From Crocinitomicaceae bacterium (GTDB lineage: Bacteria > Bacteroidota > Bacteroidia > Flavobacteriales_D > Crocinitomicaceae), in contig JAGQYP010000019.1 in assembly GCA_020436025.1 (NCBI GenBank), forward strand, positions 1-59,692: a stretch of 59,692 nucleotides of DNA, given 5' to 3'. Positions 8,180-17,206 of this stretch are shown one piece after another. The notes below the pieces were generated by a model. That model saw nothing but the letters and a program-made list of their open reading frames with translations. It made no database searches and was not told where the DNA came from. Made by a program: the position numbers and the translations under genes. The stretch's first letter is position 1, and each line of letters starts with the position of its first letter.

Positions 8180-9250
8180 ATGAAACACAATTTTGGTGCA
8201 GGACCATGCATCTTACCTCAGGAAGTATTCAAAGAAGCAGCTGAGGCAGTTTTAAACTTTGATAATACAGGATTATCCATTCTTGAAGTTTCTCACAGAT
8301 CCAAGGAATTCGTTGCTGTTATGGATGAAGCGATGGATTTAGTGAAAAAGGCTTTAAATGTCCCACAAGGATATTCAGTAGCTTTTGTTCAAGGAGGAGC
8401 CAGCTTAGGTTTCTTGATCTCGGCAATGAACATGATGAGAGACACAAAGAAAGCAGCTTATATCAATACTGGTACTTGGTCATCAAAGGCGATTAAAGAG
8501 TGTAAAAATGCAGGGGGAACACCAATTGAAATCGCTTCTTCTGAGGACAAGAATTTCAACTATATCCCTAAGAATGTGAATGTTCCTAGTGATTGTGACT
8601 ATTTTCATTTCACTTCAAACAATACTATTTTCGGAACTCAATTCAAAGAATTCCCAAAGTCTTCAATTCCGGTAGTTTGCGATATGTCTTCTGATATTTT
8701 TTCAAGAGAGATCAATGTTGCTGACTTCGACATTATTTATGCTGGAGCTCAAAAGAATTTAGGTCCTGCTGGTGCGACTCTTTTCATTGTTAAAGATGAG
8801 ATTTTAGGGAAATCATCCGTTTCGATTCCTACTTATTTGAATTTAAAAACACATGTGGAAAAAGAATCTATGTTCAATACTCCACCCGTATATTCAGTTT
8901 ATGTAGCGATGTTGAATTTGAGACATTTGCTAGCTACTGGAGGTGTTCCTGCCATGGCAAAAGCCAATCAGGCTAAAGCAGATTTGATCTATGGAGAAAT
9001 AGACAGTAATCCGATGTTTGAAGGAACTACTGCCAAAGAAGACCGTTCTAACATGAACGTCACTTTTGTGTTGACAGACGAAACGCATAAAGAAGAATTT
9101 GATAAAATGTGGAACGCTGCCGGAATCGTTGGACTAAAAGGTCACAGAAGTGTAGGTGGTTATAGAGCTTCCATGTATAATGCGTTACCAATTAGTTCCG
9201 TTCAGGTTTTGGTAGACGTAATGAAAGAATTTGCAAACAAATACGCATAA
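8180..9250 (+). CDS. serC: Phosphoserine aminotransferase
   Basis: SerC converts 3-phosphohydroxypyruvate and glutamate to O-phosphoserine and 2-oxoglutarate, and usually also works in pyridoxal phosphate synthesis. The 356-residue protein has the normal length. FGAGPC at the N-terminus and QGGAS (71-75) form the phosphate and cofactor sites, and the PLP Schiff-base lysine is K192 in AQKNLGPAG. The C-terminal GHRSVGGYRASMYNALP binds the substrate phosphate. It is followed after 6 bp by serA, so two successive enzymes of serine biosynthesis are co-transcribed. Confidence 0.97.
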   Translation: MKHNFGAGPCILPQEVFKEAAEAVLNFDNTGLSILEVSHRSKEFVAVMDEAMDLVKKALNVPQGYSVAFVQGGASLGFLISAMNMMRDTKKAAYINTGTWSSKAIKECKNAGGTPIEIASSEDKNFNYIPKNVNVPSDCDYFHFTSNNTIFGTQFKEFPKSSIPVVCDMSSDIFSREINVADFDIIYAGAQKNLGPAGATLFIVKDEILGKSSVSIPTYLNLKTHVEKESMFNTPPVYSVYVAMLNLRHLLATGGVPAMAKANQAKADLIYGEIDSNPMFEGTTAKEDRSNMNVTFVLTDETHKEEFDKMWNAAGIVGLKGHRSVGGYRASMYNALPISSVQVLVDVMKEFANKYA

Positions 9251-9256
9251 ATTAAA

Positions 9257-10216
9257 ATGAAAATATTAGCTAACGACGGGATTTCAAAAGAAGGAATCGA
9301 CCTGTTAACACAAAATGGTTTTGAAGTAGTGACAGCAAAAGTTGAGCAAGATCAATTAGCTGAAGCAATCAATAAAGAAGGATATGTTGCCTTATTAGTA
9401 AGGTCTGCAACGACAGTTAGAAAAGATTTAATTGACGCTTGTCCGAACATGAAATTGATCGGAAGAGGAGGTGTTGGAATGGACAATATTGACGTGGAAT
9501 ACGCTCGTTCTATTGGAAGAGAAGTAATCAACACACCTGGAGCTTCTTCTCAATCAGTTGCTGAACTTGTAATGACACACATGTTTTCAATTTCAAGATT
9601 CATGAATGATTCTTACAAGCAAATGCCAGCAAATGGAGTTGCGGAATTCAATACTTTGAAGAAAAAATACGGCAAAGGAGTTGAGTTAAGAGGGAAAACT
9701 TTAGGAATCGTAGGATTTGGAAGAATTGGTCAAGCTTTAGCTTCTTATGCACTTGGTTGTGGAATGAAAGTGATTGCGGTTGACATGTTCACCAATCCTG
9801 TTCAAATTGAAATTCCAATTGAAGGAATGACCAATCCAACCGTTACGGTTACTCCAGTAAGTGACTTAAATTCTGTTATTGGTGAATTGGATTATTTATC
9901 TCTACATGTCCCAAAACAAGCAGATGGTTCGGCTGTGATCACATCAACTGAATTTGCTAAAATGAAGGACGGAGCAAGAATTATCAACGCAGCCAGAGGA
10001 GGTGTAATTGATGAAGATGATTTGATTAAAGCTTTAGACTCAGGTAAAATTTCTTATGCTGCTTTGGATGTATTTGAAAACGAACCAAATCCAAGAGCAG
10101 ATTTATTACAACATAATAAAATTGCTTCTTCTCCGCATATTGGAGCAGCAACAAATGAGGCTCAGGGAAGAATTGGAACTGAATTGGCAGAAAAGATTAT
10201 CGCTTATTTCAAATAA
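9257..10216 (+). CDS. serA: D-3-phosphoglycerate dehydrogenase, short form
   Basis: A 319-residue D-2-hydroxyacid dehydrogenase. Rossmann motif GFGRIG at 153-158; catalytic Arg247 in ARGGVIDE, a glutamate in DVFENEP and the catalytic histidine in SPHIGAA (H294). Linkage to serC assigns the substrate as 3-phosphoglycerate, the first step of serine synthesis. There is no C-terminal ACT or ASB domain, so the serine feedback site of the long E. coli form is missing. Next is the DUF1015 gene after 31 bp. Confidence 0.93.
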   Translation: MKILANDGISKEGIDLLTQNGFEVVTAKVEQDQLAEAINKEGYVALLVRSATTVRKDLIDACPNMKLIGRGGVGMDNIDVEYARSIGREVINTPGASSQSVAELVMTHMFSISRFMNDSYKQMPANGVAEFNTLKKKYGKGVELRGKTLGIVGFGRIGQALASYALGCGMKVIAVDMFTNPVQIEIPIEGMTNPTVTVTPVSDLNSVIGELDYLSLHVPKQADGSAVITSTEFAKMKDGARIINAARGGVIDEDDLIKALDSGKISYAALDVFENEPNPRADLLQHNKIASSPHIGAATNEAQGRIGTELAEKIIAYFK

Positions 10217-10247
10217 GAATTTCTAAAGCTGATTTTCGTAGTGTTTT

Positions 10248-11480
10248 ATGACTAAGATTAAACCGTTTCGAGCATTTCGACCAACGAGGGATAAAGCGCA
10301 TTTAGTAATTTCTAAGCAATATTACGCCTACAAGAAGTCTATCCTAAAAGCGAAGTTAGAGAGTAATCCCTTTACATTTATTCATGTAATCACTCCCGAT
10401 TATTTCATGAAGAATAAACCGGCTCCTGGTAGCAGAGAACGGTATGAAATGATTCGTAAAGAATTTGAACGATTTTTAAGTGAAGGGATTTTGTTTAAAG
10501 AAGAAGAACCGTCTTTTTACATTTATCGCCAAACTAAGAATGGACATGCTTACATGGGATTGATTGCTGGGGCATCGGTAGAAGATTACGACGAAGGTCA
10601 TATCAAAAAGCATGAAGCAACACTCACTTCAAGGGAAAACATGTTTGCCGATTACCTTGAAATTACTGGATTTAATGCAGAACCGGTTTTAATCAGCTAC
10701 CCAAAAGATGAAATTGTAGAGGATATTTTGAATTTAGTCACTCTTTCCCGGCCTGAATACGAATTCACTACTACAGATATCATCACGCATGAATTGTGGA
10801 TCATACCTCATCAATACGAAGCCACTTTGATCGAGCATTTTGACCGAATTAAAGACACTTACATTGCAGACGGGCACCACAGGTGTTCTAGTTCCAGTAT
10901 TTTAGCTCAGAGAAAAAAGGGTAAAAAGGATCTTCCTTCCCAACATTTCCTTGCTCTGTTCATGAATGAAGAAAGGTTGAAAATCTACGACTTCAACAGA
11001 TTGATATTGGATTTTAATGGGCATACCAAGAAAGAGATAAAAGATCTTTTGTCAGAAAAATTTACGCTGAAAAAATCTGAAGAAGAACTAGTTAAGCCAA
11101 CCAAAGAACATCAATTCACGATGTATCTTGGAAATAAATGGTATATTCTTGAGCCTAAACCAGGAAGTTTTGATCAGCAAGATGTGGTTGATTGTTTGGA
11201 TGCAGAAATACTGACTAAGAACGTCCTTAATCCCATATTTGGAATCCACGATCTGAAGACGGATGAGCGCATTCAATTCATTAGTGGAGACAAAGGCATG
11301 AAAGGAATCAAGAAGGCGATTGATAAAGGGGATGCTAAAATTGGTTTTGCCCTCTACCCTGTTACGATTGACCATGTCAAGCAAGTTGCAGATGAGAACA
11401 GAATCATGCCACCAAAATCTACCTGGATCGAACCTAAATTACGTTCTGGTTTGACGATTTACGATTTAGAAAATGATTAA
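10248..11480 (+). CDS. DUF1015 family protein of the serine biosynthesis cluster
   Basis: A soluble 410-residue protein. DUF1015 landmarks include the N-terminal FRAFRPTRDKA, the repeated YADGHHR-like element here as YIADGHHRCSSS (about residue 204), and the late GIHDLKTDERIQFISGDKG. The biochemical activity of the family is unclear to me; many genomes place it next to serA/serC, as here. It overlaps yggS by 8 bp. The conserved ADGHHR histidines suggest an enzyme or metal/ligand-binding protein rather than a structural factor. Confidence 0.85.
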   Translation: MTKIKPFRAFRPTRDKAHLVISKQYYAYKKSILKAKLESNPFTFIHVITPDYFMKNKPAPGSRERYEMIRKEFERFLSEGILFKEEEPSFYIYRQTKNGHAYMGLIAGASVEDYDEGHIKKHEATLTSRENMFADYLEITGFNAEPVLISYPKDEIVEDILNLVTLSRPEYEFTTTDIITHELWIIPHQYEATLIEHFDRIKDTYIADGHHRCSSSSILAQRKKGKKDLPSQHFLALFMNEERLKIYDFNRLILDFNGHTKKEIKDLLSEKFTLKKSEEELVKPTKEHQFTMYLGNKWYILEPKPGSFDQQDVVDCLDAEILTKNVLNPIFGIHDLKTDERIQFISGDKGMKGIKKAIDKGDAKIGFALYPVTIDHVKQVADENRIMPPKSTWIEPKLRSGLTIYDLEND

Positions 11481-12135
11481 AGATAATCTTCAAGAAATAA
11501 GGTCTCAGATTCCTGAAGGAGTTACTCTTGTAGCTGTTTCCAAGACAAAACCGAACGAAATGCTCATGGAAGCCTATGAAGCAGGACAACGTATTTTTGG
11601 AGAAAACAGAGTACCTGAATTAGTGGAGAAATTTGAAGCACTTCCTAAAGATATAGAATGGCACATGATCGGTCATTTACAAAGAAATAAAGTCAAATAC
11701 ATTGCTCCTTTTGTGCATTTGATTCACGGAGTAGATAGTTATAGACTTCTTGAAGAAATCAACAAACAAGCTGAAAAAAACAATCGAACTCAGCCTATTT
11801 TATTGCAGTTTCACATTGCACAGGAAAGCACAAAGTTTGGGTTTGACTGGGAAGAAGTATCTGAAATGTTGAATTCGGCCGAATATCAGGAAATGAGAGG
11901 AATTGCTTGCCATGGAGTAATGGGCATGGCTACTTTCACTGAAGATGAAAAGCAAATCCGAAGTGAATTCCAAAAACTTAAAAATTATTTTGATCGATTA
12001 AAAGCCTCTTTTTTTCAAAATAGCAATGAGTTTAAGGAAATTTCAATGGGCATGAGTGGTGATTTTCAAATAGCAATAGAAGAAGGTAGCACCATGGTCA
12101 GAGTGGGCTCAAGTATCTTTGGCAGTAGAAACTAA
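11473..12135 (+). CDS. yggS: YggS/PLPBP family pyridoxal-phosphate homeostasis protein
   Basis: A 220-residue single-domain PLP-binding TIM barrel. The PLP lysine is K24 in VAVSKTKP, followed by FGENRVPE, the WHMIGHLQRNK motif and, near the end, SMGMSGDFQIAIEEGSTMVR plus VGSSIFG. These proteins hold and buffer PLP and have no known catalytic turnover. The position behind serC fits, because SerC is both a PLP user and part of PLP synthesis. It starts 8 bp inside the DUF1015 gene and is followed by a terminator. Confidence 0.95.
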   Translation: MIKDNLQEIRSQIPEGVTLVAVSKTKPNEMLMEAYEAGQRIFGENRVPELVEKFEALPKDIEWHMIGHLQRNKVKYIAPFVHLIHGVDSYRLLEEINKQAEKNNRTQPILLQFHIAQESTKFGFDWEEVSEMLNSAEYQEMRGIACHGVMGMATFTEDEKQIRSEFQKLKNYFDRLKASFFQNSNEFKEISMGMSGDFQIAIEEGSTMVRVGSSIFGSRN

Positions 12136-12163
12136 AAAAGCGATGGGAACCCACCGCTTTTTC
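12134..12163. terminator. Bidirectional terminator after the serC-yggS operon
   Basis: A 13-bp stem (AAAAAGCGATGGG at 12135-12147 with CCCACCGCTTTTT at 12150-12162, one mismatch) starts at the yggS stop codon. Flanking A and T runs make it usable for the convergent gene at 12185-12487 as well. Confidence 0.88.
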
Positions 12164-12184
12164 TGTTAAAGTTTTCCTTTACAA

Positions 12185-12487
12185 TTACTCACAAACGATC
12201 ACCTTATCAGTAGAAGAAGTAATTGTTACAATTTCATTTCTGCTTGAGTCCAAGATCACATCTCCCGGGTTTACACTCACATTTTTAGAGCTTTTAGAAG
12301 AAACAGAGTACTTTGTTGTTCCTCCAGAACCTTTCACGTAAAAATCTACTGAAGTACTGCACTCATTGTAAAAACGAACTTGTTGTCCATCTTTCGCTTC
12401 AACTTTCACTTTCGAATCAACAGTTGACATGGATGTCAAGCTAAAACCGAAAGAAAGAACTGTAAATGCTATTAATATTGCTTTCAT
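12185..12487 (-). CDS. Small secreted protein of unknown function
   Basis: The ATG at 12487 gives a signal peptide (MKAILIAFTVLSFGFS) and a 100-residue product; a start at 12592 would run through an upstream terminator hairpin and is rejected. The mature part is rich in Ser, Lys and Val with alternating polar/hydrophobic residues, so probably a small beta sandwich, with one cysteine in YNECSTS and one at the end (IVCE) that could form a disulfide. I do not recognise the family. It lies downstream of the M16 protease pair, but with a terminator in between. Confidence 0.65.
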   Translation of the reverse strand: MKAILIAFTVLSFGFSLTSMSTVDSKVKVEAKDGQQVRFYNECSTSVDFYVKGSGGTTKYSVSSKSSKNVSVNPGDVILDSSRNEIVTITSSTDKVIVCE

Positions 12488-12560
12488 GTTTCTAATATTT
12501 TTGATTGATACTAAGATAACAATTCTATTTGAACAGTTAACTGCAAATTCTATTCCAAAA

Positions 12561-12590
12561 AAAAAGAGGAGTATAAAAACTCCCCTTTTC
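12561..12590 (-). terminator. Terminator of the M16 protease operon
   Basis: An 11-bp stem with one mismatch (12562-12572 AAAAGAGGAGT, 12579-12589 ACTCCCCTTTT) follows the stop of the minus-strand gene at 12609. On the minus strand the A run at 12556-12565 becomes a U tract. Confidence 0.82.
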
Positions 12591-12608
12591 ATTTCAATTT
12601 AATATTGC

Positions 12609-14717
12609 TTATTGACCATATAAATTCTGATCAACTTTCACATTTTTCTCAACTGTTTTTAATGTTTGCTGGAAAGTCATCCCTCCTGCGCTCAATTCCA
12701 TTTTGGAAACAAACTTAACACCGTCAATCTCCTTCCATTCTTGGATATTTGAAGATGTAAATGTTTTTTGCCCTTCAGCTTCTTCAACCGCCTCAATTTT
12801 TACAGGAAGCTTTGTTTCTACATCGATCAAATAAGTTTTTGGCTCATTTTCTCCTTCTGTAACATTCACTTTATAAGCATCTTTCCCATTCACTTCTTCT
12901 ATTCCGAGCAATTCAAATTTCATTTTATCCGAAGTTAAAAGATCAATATCGTCAAAAATGACATTTGCAGTTTTGTGCTCTGTATTTTCTTCTTCAGTGA
13001 ATTTTTTATTACCCTGCATGCTTGTTGATCCACCTTGTTCTCCATCAAAATATTCTTTCTGAACTGTCATCGTCCCCATCTTCACTAATCTGATGTATTT
13101 ATTCGGTTTTTCAACATACATTTCCATTACTAACGGTTGTGGAACTTGTGCCAAACTCATTTCATAAACAGACTTCATCGTCTTTATCTTCTTTCTCATT
13201 TTATCCAGTTTCTTCACATCTGAAGTTCCGAATTTTGCATTGATAAAGTCTTTTACCACTTGGTCTGCTGTAAGTCCTTCCGGAGCCGGTTTAATATCTT
13301 TAATGATGTCACCTTTGTAATCCATCTTAATGATCTTACCGTCCGCATCAAATTGCTTCAACTTATCTGCAATCTCTTCATTTCCAACTACCACGATATT
13401 AGCAGCATTCGGCTTCAAATATTTTTTAGCCATTGCTTTTAAATCGTCTTTAGAAATTTTATCTAATCTCTGTAAGTAGGTCTTATAGTAGTCTGCAGGC
13501 AAATTGTACTTGATTCTTCTCAAGGCCAAATAAGCCACCGTTGAAGGGCTTTCTAAACTTCTAATGAAGCCTCCAGACATCCCTTTCTTCGCTCTGTAGA
13601 TCTCCTCATCAGTAATTTCTTTTTCTATCATTCCTTCAATCTCTCCCAAGATTTGAACAATAGCAGAATCCGTTACCTCATTTCTAAATGATCCATTGGT
13701 AGAAAATTCACCAAATACCTCATCAGAACTTAAACTTGATCTACATCCATAAGTATAGGCTTTATCTTCTCTAAGATTTTGCATCAACCTTCCAGAGAAA
13801 ACACCACCTCCAAGAATATTGTTCATTAGTTTTGCTGCCATTTCATCTTCGGCTCCAGGCTTCAAATCTAATGGGAAAGTGATTCGGATTTCAGACTGAA
13901 CAGCAGCCTTTTTAGGAACAAAATACACTTTGTTTTTTGATGGTAATTTCACCCCTGAAATCGGAATTTTTGGAACATCAGCTTTTTTCCATGATCCAAA
14001 TGCTTTCTCAACTTTTTCCTTCACTTCTTCCAATGTAATGTCACCAACTACCACCAAATAAGAAATATTAGGCTTGAAAAAAGTTTTGTGATACATTTTC
14101 ACGTGATCCAATGTAATATTATCAACATCTTCAGCTGTTTGCACTTCTCCGTAAGGGTGTGCTTTCCCAAAGTTGGCAACGTTTGAAACATTTGCAGCCA
14201 TGGTTCCAGGATCACTCTTTGCGGTTTCTAATCCAGATTTTGTTGTCTTCTTAATTCGCTCCAATTCGTCTTGAGGAAAACTTGGATTTAAAATCACATC
14301 AGAAGCAATTTTCAATAATTCATCCGTGTGCTTTTTTAAAGAAGATGCAAAAAAGCCTTTCGAGCTCGCATTAAATGAAGCACCCAAAAGATCTACTCTT
14401 TTGTCCATCTGGTCTTTAGTCATCGACTGTGTTCCAGAGTTCAGCAATTCTCCTGCTAAATCCGATACGCCAACTCCACCAAATTGCTTTTCATTGAACG
14501 CAGGAACATCTACTGTCAAGTTATAAGAAACCTTAGGAATGTTATGATCCTCAACAAGAATTACTGTCAAACCATTATCCAATTTAAAAACATTTGGATC
14601 TGGAATATTAATTTCTCTTTCTTCTCCTGCTGGTGGTCTTTTAGAACGATCTAACTGAGCTTGTACATTGATGGATACAAGGCTCAAAATAAATATGAAT
14701 AGGATATTTCTTTTCAT
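12609..14717 (-). CDS. M16-family peptidase-like subunit lacking the zinc motif, with a C-terminal lipoprotein-carrier-like domain
   Basis: A 702-residue exported protein (signal peptide ending NVQAQ). Residues about 40-470 form two M16 halves, ending in the LREDKAYTYG substrate-binding element typical of non-catalytic subunits. The HxxEH zinc site is replaced by DLAGE at the expected place, so this half cannot be the catalyst. Residues about 490-702 are an added beta-rich domain (VEKPNKYIRLVKMG, DIDLLTSDKMKFELLGIEEVNGKDAYKV) like LolA-type outer membrane lipoprotein carrier or DUF4292-like domains. It starts 11 bp after the catalytic partner, so they probably form a heterodimer in the periplasm. 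Confidence 0.85.
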   Translation of the reverse strand: MKRNILFIFILSLVSINVQAQLDRSKRPPAGEEREINIPDPNVFKLDNGLTVILVEDHNIPKVSYNLTVDVPAFNEKQFGGVGVSDLAGELLNSGTQSMTKDQMDKRVDLLGASFNASSKGFFASSLKKHTDELLKIASDVILNPSFPQDELERIKKTTKSGLETAKSDPGTMAANVSNVANFGKAHPYGEVQTAEDVDNITLDHVKMYHKTFFKPNISYLVVVGDITLEEVKEKVEKAFGSWKKADVPKIPISGVKLPSKNKVYFVPKKAAVQSEIRITFPLDLKPGAEDEMAAKLMNNILGGGVFSGRLMQNLREDKAYTYGCRSSLSSDEVFGEFSTNGSFRNEVTDSAIVQILGEIEGMIEKEITDEEIYRAKKGMSGGFIRSLESPSTVAYLALRRIKYNLPADYYKTYLQRLDKISKDDLKAMAKKYLKPNAANIVVVGNEEIADKLKQFDADGKIIKMDYKGDIIKDIKPAPEGLTADQVVKDFINAKFGTSDVKKLDKMRKKIKTMKSVYEMSLAQVPQPLVMEMYVEKPNKYIRLVKMGTMTVQKEYFDGEQGGSTSMQGNKKFTEEENTEHKTANVIFDDIDLLTSDKMKFELLGIEEVNGKDAYKVNVTEGENEPKTYLIDVETKLPVKIEAVEEAEGQKTFTSSNIQEWKEIDGVKFVSKMELSAGGMTFQQTLKTVEKNVKVDQNLYGQ

Positions 14718-14728
14718 GACTATCTTTT

Positions 14729-16222
14729 TTATTGTTCTGATTTAGGTACATAATGAAGAACAATTCTATTGTCCTTTACATAATACTTCTTCGCTACTCT
14801 CATGATATCTTCCTTCGTAACCGAAAGATACTTTTCCATTTGCTTGTTGATTTGATCTGCTGATCCAAAATACACGTGGAAGTTTGCCAAGCTTTCGCTA
14901 ATACCACCTACTCTTGAATTTGTTGAATAGAAATCAGTTTCGATCTTATTCTTTACAATTTCCATTTCTTCTTCAGTAACCCCTTCAGCAATCAATTTAT
15001 CGATTTGCTCATCCATGGACTTTTCCAAATCTTCAGCAGAAACCTCCATATTGGAGATTCCCAAAACCAAAGCTAATCCTGGATGCTCTAATGGCAATGG
15101 AAAACCTTGAACAAATAATGCCTTCTGTTCTTTTTCCACCAATGTTTTGTTAAATCTAGCCGATTTAGATCCAGATAAAATTCGATTCAAAATTTGAACT
15201 GCGTAGAAGTCATCTGAATTCTGAGCTGGCATTCTATAACCTAGAAGCACAGCAGGCAACTGAACATTATCTTCAACAATCATTCTCTTTTCCCCACCCA
15301 AAGCTGGTTCTACCTGAGTTGGTCTAGGAATTGGGATGATTTTAGAAGACACATTAGAAAAATACATCTTCAATATTTCTTCCGTCGTTTTTGAACCTAG
15401 ATCCTTTAGAATTTTTTCTTTTTTGGCATCTGGCGCACTAGGGAAATACTTTGCCACAAAATTCTCTGGGCTTAAAAATTCCACATCTCTAAAGACATTC
15501 AATTTTTCTCCTGTTGGGATTCCTGAGAAATATTTCTTCACTAGTTTTTTAGTCTCTTCGATATCGATATCCCCTGCAATTGAAAGCGTTGCATTGTTAG
15601 GAACATAAAAAGTTCTGTAAAACTTCACATAATCTTCTTCAGTAGCAGCATTTAAGTGATCCATCGAACCAATTGGCATCCATCTGTATGGGTGCTCGTT
15701 AAAAGCCAATTTGAACGCATTCGTCAAAAAAGTTCCATAAGGCTGATTATCGATTCTTTGTCTTTTTTCTTCTTTAACTACTTCTCTTTGAGTTTCTACT
15801 CCTTGCTGATCTACCTTGGCATGAAGCATTCTCTCAGATTCCAACCAAAGACCTAATTCTAACTCATTGGATGGTAATAGCTCAAAATAGAAAGTTCGAT
15901 CTTGAGAAGTATTGGCGTTTAAAGAACCTCCTGCGTCCTCAACTAATTCAGAATATTCACCTCTTCCAATATTGGTAGAACCTTCAAACAATAAATGCTC
16001 GAAAAAGTGGGCAAATCCTGTTCTATTTGTGTCTTCATCTTTTGAACCTACATGGTACAAAACAGAGACCGCAATCAGAGGATTGGTATTGTTTTTATGT
16101 AAAATTACGTGCAGGCCATTTGGAAGGTCGTATTCCACAAACTCAACCTTTTTTGGCTTTTCTTGAGCATTGGAAACCAATATGGCACCTGCGAAAAATA
16201 AACTTGTTAGAATTCTTTTCAT
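14729..16222 (-). CDS. M16-family zinc metalloprotease, catalytic subunit
   Basis: A 497-residue exported protease (signal peptide ending SNAQ). The inverted zinc motif HFFEH is at residues 72-76 (H72, E75, H76), with the third ligand glutamate expected in the QREVVKEEKRQRID helix about 75 residues later. The domain then runs through a second M16 half. It is the first gene of a two-gene operon with the inactive M16 subunit, the arrangement of mitochondrial-processing-peptidase-like pairs. Substrates are probably exported peptides or misfolded envelope proteins; this is inference. A good promoter lies at 16240-16272. Confidence 0.93.
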   Translation of the reverse strand: MKRILTSLFFAGAILVSNAQEKPKKVEFVEYDLPNGLHVILHKNNTNPLIAVSVLYHVGSKDEDTNRTGFAHFFEHLLFEGSTNIGRGEYSELVEDAGGSLNANTSQDRTFYFELLPSNELELGLWLESERMLHAKVDQQGVETQREVVKEEKRQRIDNQPYGTFLTNAFKLAFNEHPYRWMPIGSMDHLNAATEEDYVKFYRTFYVPNNATLSIAGDIDIEETKKLVKKYFSGIPTGEKLNVFRDVEFLSPENFVAKYFPSAPDAKKEKILKDLGSKTTEEILKMYFSNVSSKIIPIPRPTQVEPALGGEKRMIVEDNVQLPAVLLGYRMPAQNSDDFYAVQILNRILSGSKSARFNKTLVEKEQKALFVQGFPLPLEHPGLALVLGISNMEVSAEDLEKSMDEQIDKLIAEGVTEEEMEIVKNKIETDFYSTNSRVGGISESLANFHVYFGSADQINKQMEKYLSVTKEDIMRVAKKYYVKDNRIVLHYVPKSEQ

Positions 16223-16239
16223 TGATTTTAGATTTTGCG

Positions 16240-16272
16240 CAAAAATAAGGCATTTTCAACAGGATATACAAA
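16240..16272 (-). promoter_or_regulatory. Promoter of the M16 protease operon
   Basis: On the minus strand TTTG (16272-16269), 21 bp, then TATTTTTG (16247-16240), the Bacteroidota TTTG/TAnnTTTG pair at near-usual spacing. The -7 box ends 17 bp before the ATG at 16222. Confidence 0.55.
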
Positions 16273-16345
16273 TCAAATTATGCGAGCGGTTGCATATGAT
16301 GTTGATTGGCGAATAGGATCTGAATATTTCAAGTATCTTTGGTTC

Positions 16346-17206
16346 ATGAGATCAATAGCACTAATTCTAATTACTTTTTCAGTCATCTCCCTCTGGGGGC
16401 AAAGAACCGACAACTACAAGGAGATTGCAACGAAATACGTTTATTCCTTTTTCGAAAAATTCAATAATTCAGATAGTACCGTTTTGGAATATTTTGCAGA
16501 AAAGAATATCATGGCATCCACTGGGTTTAAAGGTTTTCAGTACTCAGAACCAGCGGGACTGATTTCCGAACTAAGCAAATTAAAAGGCAGATACAAAGAA
16601 GTGATCAGTAATATTGTGGTGACTGGTGACTTTTACAATGTGGTCGTTAGCATGGATTATCAGTTTTATTTTGATGATAAATTACATCACTGTGGAAAGA
16701 ACTTTTTCACTTTGGGTAAAAACGAGTTAAAGCCCATGACATATCAAATCATAAGTCTGACCGATTCCAGATTTGAATGCAGAACAAACAATCCTGAAAA
16801 AGATTCCTTATTTAGTAATTTGGATAAAAAAATGCTGAAATGGCATGAAGCTGCGGGCAAGGCCAATTATGAAGGATATTTCTCGCCCATGGATTCCAGT
16901 TTTATTTATTTAGGCACTGATCCATCAGAAAGATGGTCGAAAAAGGAATTTGCATCTTTTTGTAAACCTTATTTTTCAAAGGGAAAAGGATGGGATTTTA
17001 AAACCAAAGAAAGACATTGGTATTTATCTGCCGACGGTAATACGGCTTGGTTTGAAGAGTTATTGGATACCCATATGGGAATTTGTCGAGGATCCGGAAC
17101 CTGGATTTTTAAAAATGGCAACTGGAAAATAGCCCATTACAATCTGGCATTGACCATCTACAATGAAAAAATGGAAGATGTTAAGAAAGCAAACGTGAAG
17201 GAATAA
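16346..17206 (+). CDS. Exported SnoaL/DUF4440-like protein
   Basis: The ATG at 16346 is chosen because it begins a signal peptide (MRSIALILITFSVISLWGQ); the longer frame from 16235 covers the divergent promoter. The 286-residue product has an N-terminal half of NTF2-like appearance and a clearer C-terminal SnoaL_3-like unit: HEAAGKANYEGYFSPMD, FIYLGTDPSERW, WYLSADGNTAWFEE, and GSGTWIFKNGNWKIAHY. Such domains bind small ligands or act as isomerases/hydrolases; none can be assigned. Its stop codon directly abuts the stop of the convergent potassium channel gene (0 bp gap). Confidence 0.78.
   Translation: MRSIALILITFSVISLWGQRTDNYKEIATKYVYSFFEKFNNSDSTVLEYFAEKNIMASTGFKGFQYSEPAGLISELSKLKGRYKEVISNIVVTGDFYNVVVSMDYQFYFDDKLHHCGKNFFTLGKNELKPMTYQIISLTDSRFECRTNNPEKDSLFSNLDKKMLKWHEAAGKANYEGYFSPMDSSFIYLGTDPSERWSKKEFASFCKPYFSKGKGWDFKTKERHWYLSADGNTAWFEELLDTHMGICRGSGTWIFKNGNWKIAHYNLALTIYNEKMEDVKKANVKE

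Noticed and set aside
11088..11384. Minus-strand open frame of 98 codons in the DUF1015 gene
   Set aside because: Fully antisense to a gene with clear family motifs; no independent signals.
12488..12592. Longer start for the small secreted protein
   Set aside because: The extension contains the M16 operon terminator hairpin and hides the signal peptide.
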